DNA of 64,000 nucleotides from Gammaproteobacteria bacterium (lineage in GTDB: Bacteria; Pseudomonadota; Gammaproteobacteria; Natronospirales; REEB76): the NCBI GenBank assembly GCA_035279405.1, contig DATEHU010000034.1, positions 62,001-126,000 on the forward strand, in the 5' to 3' direction. Shown here piece after piece: positions 52,497-60,206 of the stretch. Below the pieces are notes generated by a model, which worked only from the letters and a program-made list of their open reading frames with translations, did not search any database and was not told where the DNA came from. The stretch's first letter is position 1. Each line of letters opens with the position of its first letter. The translations under genes and the position numbers were made by a program.

Positions 52497-53339
52497 ATGG
52501 TCAAGAAGTTAAAAAAGCGGATCGCTGTTTTACTGCGTGATTGCGAAGAGACGCTCTCCTTGAAGTTTGTTTTGACAGTTCACGATCACCTTACCAAAGC
52601 GTTTGAGCGCACTGAAGACCCGATTTCTCCACCTGGCCTGAGAGATCAGGCTTTGCTTGAAATGGCCGTGTCCAGACAGGATGTTGGATTTGGCAACATT
52701 CGTAAGTATCCGAGTGCTTGTGCAAATGCTGCATCCTTAATGTATGGAATATGCAATGACCATCCTTTTCTAAATGGCAACAAACGCACTGCCTTAATAT
52801 GTGGGATCATGCACTTGGATAGAAATGGGCTTGTCTTTGAGGATGTGAGCAAGGACCACCTCTATCAGCTCATGATTGATATCGCTTCTCATAAGTTCTC
52901 AAGGAGCGACAAAGCTGATGGCAAATATGCAGATCCGAAGCCAAATTCGGACAAAGAAGTTGCTGCCATAGAAGTGTGGTTAAAGCAGCGCGTGAGGAAG
53001 ATCCAACACGGCGAGCGAGTAATAAGATACAGGGAGCTGTGGACAATTCTTCATAGATTCAACCACCTGATTGTTCAAAAGAATGAAAATACAGTTTCAA
53101 TCTATGTTGAAAGGTCAGGATTCTTTGGCATGGGTAAGCGGCAAAGTAAGGTGTACAGTTATCACAACCCTGGGGATGGTCGCGAGGTACCCAAGGGGCA
53201 AATTAAAGAATTGCGTGAGCACTTGAAACTGTCTGAAAGTGACGGCGTTGATGCAGTTAGCTTTTACGACAAACAAAAAATGATTGATGAGTTCATACTA
53301 GAGCATAGATCTGTCCTAAGATTACTCGCTCATGCTTAA
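52497..53339 (+). CDS. Fic/Doc family protein with extra C-terminal domain
   Basis: The 280-residue protein has the Doc-type Fic motif HPFLNGNKRTA near residue 88, preceded by SLMYGICND. The motif has Lys where AMP-transferring Fic enzymes have Gly, as in Doc, which phosphorylates EF-Tu. The first half (about 130 residues) equals a whole Doc toxin; the second half, with RYRELWTILHRFNH, is unrecognised. The gene is AT rich compared with its surroundings. No Phd-type antitoxin gene lies beside it, so inhibition may be intrinsic or by its tail. Confidence 0.82.
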   Translation: MVKKLKKRIAVLLRDCEETLSLKFVLTVHDHLTKAFERTEDPISPPGLRDQALLEMAVSRQDVGFGNIRKYPSACANAASLMYGICNDHPFLNGNKRTALICGIMHLDRNGLVFEDVSKDHLYQLMIDIASHKFSRSDKADGKYADPKPNSDKEVAAIEVWLKQRVRKIQHGERVIRYRELWTILHRFNHLIVQKNENTVSIYVERSGFFGMGKRQSKVYSYHNPGDGREVPKGQIKELREHLKLSESDGVDAVSFYDKQKMIDEFILEHRSVLRLLAHA

Positions 53340-53405
53340 TTGCTAATTGATAAATGAAATTAGAACAACCAAGGATAGACCACGTTTCTTTGATAGAGAT
53401 ACTAC

Positions 53406-54176
53406 GTGGATGTGAGCTTCGACAAATCCGTCGCCGCCGGATATAGAAGCCCCGCTCAAAAAGCTCGGGTGATGACGGAGTCGTGGGTTGGATCACAAGT
53501 CTACTGTCCAAGCTGTGGGCAGGGATCGCTGAACCAATATCCCAATAACACTCCGGTCGGGGATTTTTTTTGTCCGCAGTGCAGCGAACAGTTCGAACTC
53601 AAAGCAAAGCGGGGTACTTTTGGCGCCAAGGTAGTGGACGGTGAATATCGCACTATGCTTCGGCGACTGAGCAGCAGTGAAGTTCCGAACTTGTTTGCGT
53701 TGAACTATGACCAGACGCGAGGTCGCGTGCAGAATCTGTTAGTGATTCCAAGTCATTTCTTTGTACCGGAGATCATCGAGCGCCGGAAGCCGCTGGCCCG
53801 CACCGCCCGCCGCGCCGGCTGGGTCGGCTGCAACATCCTGTTCAGTCAAATCCCGCTAGCGGGACGTGTGAGTTTGGTATCGGAGGGCAGGCCGGTGAGC
53901 AAACCCACCGTTTTGGCAGCGTGGCAGCGCACTCTGTTCCTGCGGGATCAAAAGAAGGTTGAGGCCCGTGGCTGGACGTTGGATGTGATGCGTTGCGTCG
54001 AGCAGCTGAGCATGCCGGAGTTCAGTTTGGCGGATATTTATACTTACGAAGGCCGGCTTTCGAAGCTTCACGCCAATAATCGCCACGTCCGAGCTAAGAT
54101 CAGGCAGCAGCTCCAGGTACTGCGCGATGCAGGGTATTTGGAGTTCATCGGTCAGGGACGATATAGGGTGGTATGA
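53406..54176 (+). CDS. dpnI: DpnI-family restriction endonuclease (cuts methylated GATC)
   Basis: The 256-residue product aligns by eye with pneumococcal DpnI over its full length (254 residues). It keeps Zn cysteines C34, C37, C56 and C59, and catalytic D53, E64 and K66 (GDFFCPQCSEQFELKAK), the core RKPLARTARRAGWVGCN, and the C-terminal winged-helix NNRHVRAKIRQQLQVLRDAG, which also reads methyl-adenine. DpnI cleaves G-m6A-TC and spares unmethylated DNA, so the host should lack Dam methylation. No methylase gene accompanies it, as expected. The start is GTG. Confidence 0.93.
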   Translation: MDVSFDKSVAAGYRSPAQKARVMTESWVGSQVYCPSCGQGSLNQYPNNTPVGDFFCPQCSEQFELKAKRGTFGAKVVDGEYRTMLRRLSSSEVPNLFALNYDQTRGRVQNLLVIPSHFFVPEIIERRKPLARTARRAGWVGCNILFSQIPLAGRVSLVSEGRPVSKPTVLAAWQRTLFLRDQKKVEARGWTLDVMRCVEQLSMPEFSLADIYTYEGRLSKLHANNRHVRAKIRQQLQVLRDAGYLEFIGQGRYRVV

Positions 54177-54370
54177 ATATGTCGATTCGTGTACCCGCAT
54201 TTCTGGCCCGTTTTACACTGTGGATACAGCAGTTCACCGGTGGATATCTTGTCGTGTGTCGTGGATATAACGAAGACGACGTAAATTTCACCGAACTAGT
54301 CTGGGAAGACGATAAGGGTTTGGATTTCTGCGACAGACAGAGCTATCCGGAATTTCAAATCTGGATATAA
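54173..54370 (+). CDS. Small hypothetical protein coupled to the DpnI gene
   Basis: This 65-residue frame begins at an ATG that overlaps the DpnI-gene stop (ATGA). It reads RVPAFLARFTLWIQQFTGGYL then an acidic tail (NEDDVNFTELVWEDDKGLDF). No family is recognised. Coupling to the nuclease gene hints at a linked role, for example as a small regulator, but nothing shows this. A second ATG at 54179 could be the start. Confidence 0.45.
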   Translation: MNMSIRVPAFLARFTLWIQQFTGGYLVVCRGYNEDDVNFTELVWEDDKGLDFCDRQSYPEFQIWI

Positions 54371-54392
54371 CGGCATGGCTTCGGAGGACGAA

Positions 54393-54575
54393 ATGGAAAG
54401 ATATTATGTGTATCAATTTGACTCTGAGACATTTGTTGTCGGCGACGACGTGACTAATCGCGAAATCTGTATTTGTGGTGATTATGATGACCTTGCTGAC
54501 GCGCGGCAGAGAGCCAACAGAATCGCTGAATTGCTCAATGGCGAGCCTCAAGCTCGGCAGGTTGAACAACAATAG
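54393..54575 (+). CDS. Small acidic hypothetical protein
   Basis: The 60-residue product (MERYYVYQFDSETFVVGDDV ... DDLADARQRANRIAELLNG) has a strand-rich start and one helix. GGAGGA at 54383-54388 fits the ATG at 54393 well. No family is recognised. It follows the previous small gene by 22 bases in the accessory island. Confidence 0.5.
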   Translation: MERYYVYQFDSETFVVGDDVTNREICICGDYDDLADARQRANRIAELLNGEPQARQVEQQ

Positions 54576-54610
54576 TCTGGTTGAAATTGTTTATTGAATT
54601 TGGCGGAATC

Positions 54611-54937
54611 ATGAACGAGCATATTATTTCTGGCAATCAAGCGATTTTCGATCAGCAGGTGCTCCAATCCGAGTTGCCCGTGCTCGTGGACTATTGGGCC
54701 AAGTGGTGCGCGCCGTGCAAGGCCATGGCGTCGGTGCTGGATGAAGTCGCTGAGGAATACCGCGACCGGCTGCGGGTGGTGAAATTGAACGTGGAGCAGG
54801 AGCCGCAGATTGCACGCCAGTACTCTGTGCGTAGCCAGCCGACGCTGATGCTGTTCAAACACGGATTGGTGGAAGCCCAGAAAGTCGGCGTCCTATCCAA
54901 ATCGCAGCTCAAGGCCTTTATCGAAATAAATCTTTGA
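54611..54937 (+). CDS. Thioredoxin family protein
   Basis: The 108-residue product is a thioredoxin with LVDYWAKWCAPCKAM. The active site is WCAPC in place of the common WCGPC, and the cis-proline loop reads SQPTLMLF where thioredoxin 1 has GIPTLLLF. Such changes occur in TrxA paralogues and tune redox potential. The start at 54611 follows GGCGGA. It lies within the accessory island, and its GC content is nearer that of the core genome. Confidence 0.9.
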   Translation: MNEHIISGNQAIFDQQVLQSELPVLVDYWAKWCAPCKAMASVLDEVAEEYRDRLRVVKLNVEQEPQIARQYSVRSQPTLMLFKHGLVEAQKVGVLSKSQLKAFIEINL

Positions 54938-55076
54938 TATATGCCGGCGAAGCAATCGTAGGTTGGGCTGACGAAGGAAGCCCAACGATGATCACAGCCG
55001 CATGACCCGTCGTCTTCAACTAAACTAACACCACACGGAGGTTTTCGCTCCAGTCCAGACTAAGGGGTTATTCGGG

Positions 55077-55973
55077 ATGAGCTACACAGAGCTTGCGGCG
55101 TATCGCCATTGCTTTGATCGGATCACCTCGGCTTGGCCGGGGTTCCGGGATATGCATCGGGACCGGCTGCGGCACGGCGGTGAAAGCGAAAAGGTCGCGG
55201 AAGGCATTCTTGAAGACCTGTTCACGTCCGTTCTGGACTGGAGCCGGGGCGATCTCGCCTATCAGATCGAATACGCCGACATTGTCTTAAGCCACAATCT
55301 CGCAAAATACCTCGTCATTGAGGTGAAGCGACCGGGTTCGTTGGCCCGCAGCCGTCGTGCATTGGATCAGGCTCTGGAACAAGCCCGCCGCTATGCCGAT
55401 GCGCAGAAGATCATACGTGTGGCGGTATCGGATGGCTGCATCCTGTATGCCGCCGATATTGAGCACGGCAATCTCAAGGATCGTCTGTTCGCCGATCTGA
55501 CTGCCGACCAGGCCCCGAGCGGACTCTGGTGGTTGAGCGTCCATGGGGTTTACCGCCCATGCGAGGCGGTGGAACGCGGCTGGCACCTTTCTGAGCAAGA
55601 AGCGACAACGAGAGACGATACCGATCTCTTGGGCGATCCACTCCTGCATCACAAATACAAACTACCGGCGCGTTGCTTTGCGTACGTCGGCGACGCCAAC
55701 GACACGCATACCTGGAAACTCCCTTACCGTCTGGCCGATGGCCAGGTTGATAGCAAACGCTTACCCAAAGCCATCCAGGCATTGCTGAGTAATTACCGCG
55801 GTGCCAGGGTCGGCGGCATTCCTGAACCCGCAATCCCGGAAATCTTCAAACGTCTGGCTTCGGCAGCAGAAGCCGAAGGCCATTTACCTCCGAAGAATCC
55901 ACAACCCGCGCCAGCCTACCAGCATTTGCTGGAAGTGTTGGAACAACTCGGGATTTCTATTACTAACTTATGA
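55077..55973 (+). CDS. Putative PD-(D/E)XK nuclease-like protein (HsdR N-terminal-like)
   Basis: The 298-residue protein has a nuclease-like core: a Glu helix near residue 47 (EDLFTSVLDW), then YADIVLSHNLAKYLVIEVKRPG with D about residue 69 and E-V-K near 83, which fits the D-Xn-ExK pattern of type I restriction N-terminal domains. The C-terminal part (about residues 180-298) has no known fold. It has no translocase or methylase partner here. A role in defence is inferred from its position next to a DpnI gene. Confidence 0.6.
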   Translation: MSYTELAAYRHCFDRITSAWPGFRDMHRDRLRHGGESEKVAEGILEDLFTSVLDWSRGDLAYQIEYADIVLSHNLAKYLVIEVKRPGSLARSRRALDQALEQARRYADAQKIIRVAVSDGCILYAADIEHGNLKDRLFADLTADQAPSGLWWLSVHGVYRPCEAVERGWHLSEQEATTRDDTDLLGDPLLHHKYKLPARCFAYVGDANDTHTWKLPYRLADGQVDSKRLPKAIQALLSNYRGARVGGIPEPAIPEIFKRLASAAEAEGHLPPKNPQPAPAYQHLLEVLEQLGISITNL

Positions 55974-56060
55974 TTAGACTGAAGCATCAAAAATGCCAAA
56001 CTTAATTCGGGAAATAGGGTCAGAGCGAATATCTATGATCGCGACCCGTGAATCCCACAT

Positions 56061-56088
56061 AAAAAACGGGGCGGTATTCCGCCCCGTT
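56061..56088 (-). terminator. Rho-independent terminator of the CMD-family gene
   Basis: AACGGGGCGG (56065-56074) and CCGCCCCGTT (56079-56088) pair around TATT, and the minus strand continues TTTT. It lies 21 bases after the stop of the gene at 56110. Confidence 0.9.
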
Positions 56089-56109
56089 GAATCGGCGTGA
56101 ACCGGAACT

Positions 56110-56664
56110 TCAGCTCGCTTTCTTCCACACCTTCGGCTCGAACTGCGCGTCGAGTGGGGTCTTGGCGATAAGGTTCGTGTAGTTGGTCAACGTCACCATG
56201 CCGACGGCCAGCACGATCTCGAGGATGTTGGCGCGGGTATACCCGGCATCCAAGAACTCCTTGACGTCGCTCTCGTCCAACTGACCGCGCTCATTCACGA
56301 TCTCCGCCGTAAACGACCGCAGCGCTTCCAGCTTCTTGTCCTTGAGCGATGCGCCGGTGCGCACGGCTTCGATGACCTCGGCCGGTACGTTGTGCTTCTC
56401 GGCAGCGCCGCTATAGACGGCTGTGCAGTAGCTGCTGTCATTCTCGCGACTGGCCGTCAGCAGCACGATCTTGCGTTCCTGCTTGTTGAGCGATGTCTTT
56501 TCGAAAAGCTCTTTAAGCGCCACATGACCCTTCAGCAGCGAGGGGGACTCGGCCATGACCGCGTACACATTGGGGATATTGCCGTGATTCAGCTTGATCT
56601 TTTCGAGATCAACGCGTGAATCGGACGGGGCATTGGTAATGTCATAGACTTTGAACTCATTCAT
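56110..56664 (-). CDS. Carboxymuconolactone decarboxylase (AhpD-like) family protein
   Basis: The 184-residue helical protein matches the CMD/AhpD family: LLKGHVALKELFEKTSLNKQ, RKIVLLTASRENDSSYCTAV, and EIVLAVGMVTLTNYTN. In AhpD the redox centre is CxxC with a nearby His; here the first Cys is Ser (SSYC) and the AH pair is absent, so a peroxidase-type disulfide cycle is doubtful. It stands alone with its own terminator. Confidence 0.85.
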   Translation of the reverse strand: MNEFKVYDITNAPSDSRVDLEKIKLNHGNIPNVYAVMAESPSLLKGHVALKELFEKTSLNKQERKIVLLTASRENDSSYCTAVYSGAAEKHNVPAEVIEAVRTGASLKDKKLEALRSFTAEIVNERGQLDESDVKEFLDAGYTRANILEIVLAVGMVTLTNYTNLIAKTPLDAQFEPKVWKKAS

Positions 56665-57356
56665 GATCCTTCTCCTGATGATTCACCGACGCGCTGGATT
56701 CGGGCGAATTCACGTCCGCAATATCGCGGGCGCACGATACCCTTCCACACGGCAGCTGTCGCTGGCGGATCGCATTCACAACTTCAGTGGGAGCCTGGGA
56801 ATGGGAACGGCTGAGACAGATTCTGACTCTACTCTCTTTCGCATCATATAGATACAGCACTCCGCGTGAGAATCCATCGCGGATTTGCGTCACAGATATT
56901 TTGCATTCAGATTTTGGAACGCATCTGCATGCAGCGGGCGTGTGCATTGCGGTAATGTTTCAGTCGCAGCGCACAAGCATGACGTGTTCACGCTGCGTGC
57001 TGATCGTGCGGATGTTTGGCACTTGTAATTGGTTTGCTGAGGCCGCACAGGCGTGAATCACAGCCGCGCTGCATGCTGTATCCGTCAAAATTGGCCGGTC
57101 ACATGATATTTACACCCAAATCCGCACGCGCATGCGTTTCAGTGTATAGTCGCGCTACGCACTGCATATAGTGTGGTTTGCTCAAGATACGCCAAAACAG
57201 CGGCTTCGTTACCTTCCGTTTTGGATCTCCTCACCGAAACGAATCCCGCTGCCTCCGTACGAAGCAGTCATCGTCAATAGCGCACACATGTCGGCGCCAT
57301 CGTCGCCGCCTGTCCGGTCAAATTCCATGGAACTATCGAATCAAGGATTAAATTTC
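56665..57356. other. Intergenic region of about 690 bases without a recognised gene
   Basis: Base composition is lower in GC than the core genome. Open frames are short and lack family features or ribosome sites. No tRNA, terminator or strong repeat was found. It separates the CMD gene from a low-complexity gene and may be degraded accessory DNA. Confidence 0.5.
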
Positions 57357-57785
57357 ATGCATCATTCCAAATACAACCCGAAATACGACCCCAAACACAG
57401 TTCAAACCGGCCGGAGACGGCTGCGCTTGTTACGCCGGTACCCGCCACATTGACTCCGGCCGTGGATATCCAGCCTGTACAAGCAACCGCGGTCCCACAG
57501 ATCGCGACCAAGAGTCACGACCCAGTGGTTGCGGATCCGAACCATCAAGATATGAAGTCGGATTCTCAAGGCGCCCCGGTGGACGTGAAAGCGGATGCAG
57601 CCATCTCTGGCAAGGATATGCATGCCCCGGTCCGCGACCGCCGCCAGCCAGCCGCCGGCAAAAGCGTACATGCCGCGCGGGAGCCCAGCGCCCTGACGGG
57701 CGGACTGCCCGACCCTGCGGCAGCAGAGACCGGCCGCGCGGCCGGCGAAAATGCGCCGGATCTTTCGGGCAAAGCAGATGCGTAA
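57357..57785 (+). CDS. Hypothetical disordered Pro/Ala-rich protein
   Basis: The 142-residue frame from ATG 57357 has AAGGA 9 bases ahead of it. The product (HHSKYNPKYDPKHSSNRPET ...) is rich in Pro, Ala, Asp and Lys with no hydrophobic core, so it should be disordered. The frame extends upstream to 57171 without a better start. No family is recognised, and it may not be expressed. Confidence 0.4.
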   Translation: MHHSKYNPKYDPKHSSNRPETAALVTPVPATLTPAVDIQPVQATAVPQIATKSHDPVVADPNHQDMKSDSQGAPVDVKADAAISGKDMHAPVRDRRQPAAGKSVHAAREPSALTGGLPDPAAAETGRAAGENAPDLSGKADA

Positions 57786-57863
57786 GCTTTGATTTGCGGG
57801 AATCCATAACCGACAACAGGGTTGCCGGCTTTTAATTCAGGCAGGAAAACTGGACTACAGAAA

Positions 57864-58013
57864 ATGTATATAAATTATTTTGTCGACCGTAAATGGTGGT
57901 ATTTGCCGGCAATTTCGGCGGTAGCCGCAACAGTCATCCTGCTGAGCGCCTATCTGATTGCTATCAGCCAATTCGGCTCCGACATGGTATTCATGTTCAG
58001 GAATCTTATCTGA
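57864..58013 (+). CDS. Possible single-span membrane miniprotein
   Basis: The 49-residue frame MYINYFVDRKWWYLPAISAV continues with one hydrophobic helix (VAATVILLSAYLIAI) and a short tail. The ribosome site is weak. It could be a small membrane protein, but the evidence is only the frame and the helix. Confidence 0.35.
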   Translation: MYINYFVDRKWWYLPAISAVAATVILLSAYLIAISQFGSDMVFMFRNLI

Positions 58014-58103
58014 TGCCTGCGCATCGAATAACCAGGGGCAGATCACGCTTGTGTGATTGCTCCGGCGGTGTTCGATTGCGGCAAAAGACTCAGTCGGGCC
58101 GGC

Positions 58104-58505
58104 TTAGGCCTCACGCTTTTTGAACAAGATGCGGTCCACGCTCAAGCTTCCTGCGCCGAACGCGATGTAACTCACCAGACCGCCGATCATGCCAAGCTCG
58201 GCGAGCACCAGGATCAACAGCAAGTTGTTCGCGGGCGGCAGCAGGAAGATCGCGATCGCGGCGATGGAGTAGGCGGCCAGCAAGACAGAAACCAGCCGCG
58301 TCAGCAAGCCCAGCACCAGCGCGATTCCTCCGCCGAGTTCCAATGCGATTACCAACGGAAGCAGGTGCCCGCTGACATGGTGGGCGTTCATGAGCTGCTC
58401 AAATTGCGCAGATGCCATGCTTTTAGCGATACCCCCATAAACAAAAATGGCCGCGACCAGCAAACGGCCGAGCAGCGCGAGGATGTCTTGCACGTGGGTT
58501 TTCAT
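58104..58505 (-). CDS. DoxX family membrane protein
   Basis: The 133-residue inner-membrane protein has four helices and the DoxX pattern LGRLLVAAIFVYGGIAK near the start and ALELGGGIALVLGLLTRL in the middle. DoxX-like proteins are linked to thiosulfate oxidation or redox stress, but most are uncharacterised. GGGGAG precedes the ATG at 58505. A second DoxX gene lies at 60942. Confidence 0.85.
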   Translation of the reverse strand: MKTHVQDILALLGRLLVAAIFVYGGIAKSMASAQFEQLMNAHHVSGHLLPLVIALELGGGIALVLGLLTRLVSVLLAAYSIAAIAIFLLPPANNLLLILVLAELGMIGGLVSYIAFGAGSLSVDRILFKKREA

Positions 58506-58646
58506 TGGATTCTCCCCGAACAAACATAAACCGACCGACCGTGGGTTTCAGCCGCGGGTCTCGGTGCGGACGCGAATCTTACAGCAGTGGTGCCGCCGGC
58601 GCGCGGCCCGGCACCGGAAGTCGGCGTTGGCCGCCGGTTTCCGGCA

Positions 58647-58676
58647 ATTTGGCTATAATAGCCAATATAGCCAAAT
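58647..58676. promoter_or_regulatory. Operator and -10 box of the Phd-zeta toxin-antitoxin pair
   Basis: ATTTGGCTATA (58647-58657) and TATAGCCAAAT (58666-58676) are perfect 11-base inverted arms with an 8-base spacer. TATAAT at 58654-58659 lies inside and can serve as the -10 box. This fits autorepression by the antitoxin. It ends 12 bases before the antitoxin ATG. Confidence 0.75.
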
Positions 58677-58688
58677 CAGGAACCGGTC

Positions 58689-59033
58689 ATGTCAACCCAC
58701 GGCGTGCGCCACCCCCGCGGCGCGAAGGTCAAGGCCTTCAGCGCCACCCTCGCGAAGAATGCCTTCGGCAACGTGCTGGATAAGGCGCTCGCAGACGGCA
58801 TGGTGCTGATCACGCGCCACGACACCGCACGCGCGGTGCTGCTGTCGGTGCAGGAATACCAGGCGCTGCTCGCGCGCGTACCGGACCCGTTGCAGGCGCT
58901 CGGCGCGGAATTCGAGTCGCTGGTGACCAACATGCGCAAGCCCAAAGCCCGCATGGCCGCGCGCATGCTGTTCAAGGCCACGGGCGCGGAACTCGGCAAG
59001 GCCGCGGTGACCGGCGCGCGCAAGCGTGGCTAA
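58689..59033 (+). CDS. Phd/YefM-type antitoxin
   Basis: The 114-residue protein has a Phd/YefM fold: AFSATLAKNAFGNVLDKALA near the start, DGMVLITRHDTARAVLLSVQEYQALL, and a basic C-terminal tail that may bind the toxin. It should bind the palindrome just upstream. Its stop overlaps the toxin start by 8 bases, the usual toxin-antitoxin order. Confidence 0.85.
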   Translation: MSTHGVRHPRGAKVKAFSATLAKNAFGNVLDKALADGMVLITRHDTARAVLLSVQEYQALLARVPDPLQALGAEFESLVTNMRKPKARMAARMLFKATGAELGKAAVTGARKRG

Positions 59034-59667
59034 ACCGGCACCCTGTATCGGCGTGCTGGCGGGAGCGAACGGGGCGGGCAAGAGCAGCATCGCCGGCGCG
59101 TTTCTGCGGCTGGCGGGCGGCGAGTTTTTCAATCCCGACGAAACGGCACGGCGGATTCTGGCAGCGCATCCGGGACTGCCACAGGCGGAGGCCAACAGCC
59201 TCGCGTGGCAACTCGGTTTGCAGCAGCTGCGAGATGCAGTGCGCGCGCGCCGCGATTACTGGTTCGAGACCACACTGGGCGGCCGCACGATCACCACGAC
59301 TCTGGCCGCGGCCGCCAAGGCGGGAATGGCGGTGCGTATCTGGTACGTGGGTCTCGACAGCGCGGAGCGCTGCATTGCGCGCGTCGCGACGCGCATCAAG
59401 CGCGGCGGTCATGCCATTCCGGCGGAACTGATCCGCCGACGCTACGACAGCAGCCGGGTCAATGTGATCAAACTGCTGCCGCAACTCGCCGAACTCGTGG
59501 TGTTCGACAACAGCGCGGAAGCCGATCCGGCCGAGGGCCAACGTCCGGAGCCGGTGGAAGTTCTGCATTTGCGTGGCGGAAAACTACTCGGCCCCGGGGA
59601 TTTGTCCGCCACGCCGGAATGGGCCAAACCGATTGTGGCCGCGGCACTCAAGGCGCGGCAGGCGTGA
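59026..59667 (+). CDS. Zeta-toxin-like ATPase/kinase
   Basis: The 213-residue protein has Walker A LAGANGAGKSS near residue 12, FNPDETARR (the zeta-type substrate-binding DE pair), and FETTLGGRTI, the zeta motif next to the catalytic Arg region (IKRGGHAIPAELIRRRYD). Zeta toxins phosphorylate UDP-N-acetylglucosamine and block cell-wall synthesis. The partner here is Phd-like and not epsilon-like. The start is a GTG inside the antitoxin gene. Confidence 0.86.
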   Translation: MAKPAPCIGVLAGANGAGKSSIAGAFLRLAGGEFFNPDETARRILAAHPGLPQAEANSLAWQLGLQQLRDAVRARRDYWFETTLGGRTITTTLAAAAKAGMAVRIWYVGLDSAERCIARVATRIKRGGHAIPAELIRRRYDSSRVNVIKLLPQLAELVVFDNSAEADPAEGQRPEPVEVLHLRGGKLLGPGDLSATPEWAKPIVAAALKARQA

Positions 59668-59682
59668 AGCGCAGAAGCCCGT

Positions 59683-60069
59683 TCAAGTCGAAGAGGAATT
59701 GGTATCGCGGTTCCAGTGATTCGCCAGCATGTACAGCCCGCCGATGATGATGAATACCGGCCACCACAGGGTCCAGTCGAGATTCAGCAGAAACATGAGC
59801 GCCACTACGATGATGGCGGCGGCCGAGATCAGCGAGTGCAGCACCCCGCCGTCGAAGCGGCGCTTTTCACGGTAGCGGTGCAGCGCGTAGGAGAGCGGTC
59901 CGACCGCACCGATGAGGATGAACAGCGCCCACCAGTTCCGGTAGCGCATGAACGGCAGCCGCACATCGAAATTCCACAACAGGAATGCCACACCGACGGC
60001 AATCACCACCAGGCCGGTGGTCAAGCCGCTCCAGTGCCTGTACGCCGTTTTCGATTCTGGGTCTTGCAT
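59683..60069 (-). CDS. Small membrane protein (LiaF/DUF5668-like)
   Basis: The 128-residue protein has four hydrophobic helices (GLVVIAVGVAFLLWNF, WWALFILIGAVGPLSY, SLISAAAIIVVALMFLL, WWPVFIIIGGLYML), paired as a WW-PxxIxxxG repeat that resembles the LiaF-type transmembrane domain. No signal is seen for function. Its 3' end is 15 bases from the convergent zeta gene. Confidence 0.7.
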   Translation of the reverse strand: MQDPESKTAYRHWSGLTTGLVVIAVGVAFLLWNFDVRLPFMRYRNWWALFILIGAVGPLSYALHRYREKRRFDGGVLHSLISAAAIIVVALMFLLNLDWTLWWPVFIIIGGLYMLANHWNRDTNSSST

Positions 60070-60206
60070 GGCAGTCTCCCGCTTGGGCTGTTGATATTAC
60101 AGTAGTGGCGGAGCCTCTGTGCGGCCAGTGATGAACGTCATGTCTTTCAGGTGATACGCTTCACATGCCCGGACGCCACAAGCCGGGACTTCGGGATCAA
60201 AATCGC

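Noticed and set aside
52300-56100. Prophage or integrative element
   Set aside because: No integrase, transposase, phage structural gene or flanking att repeat was found; only lower GC and defence-type genes mark the island.
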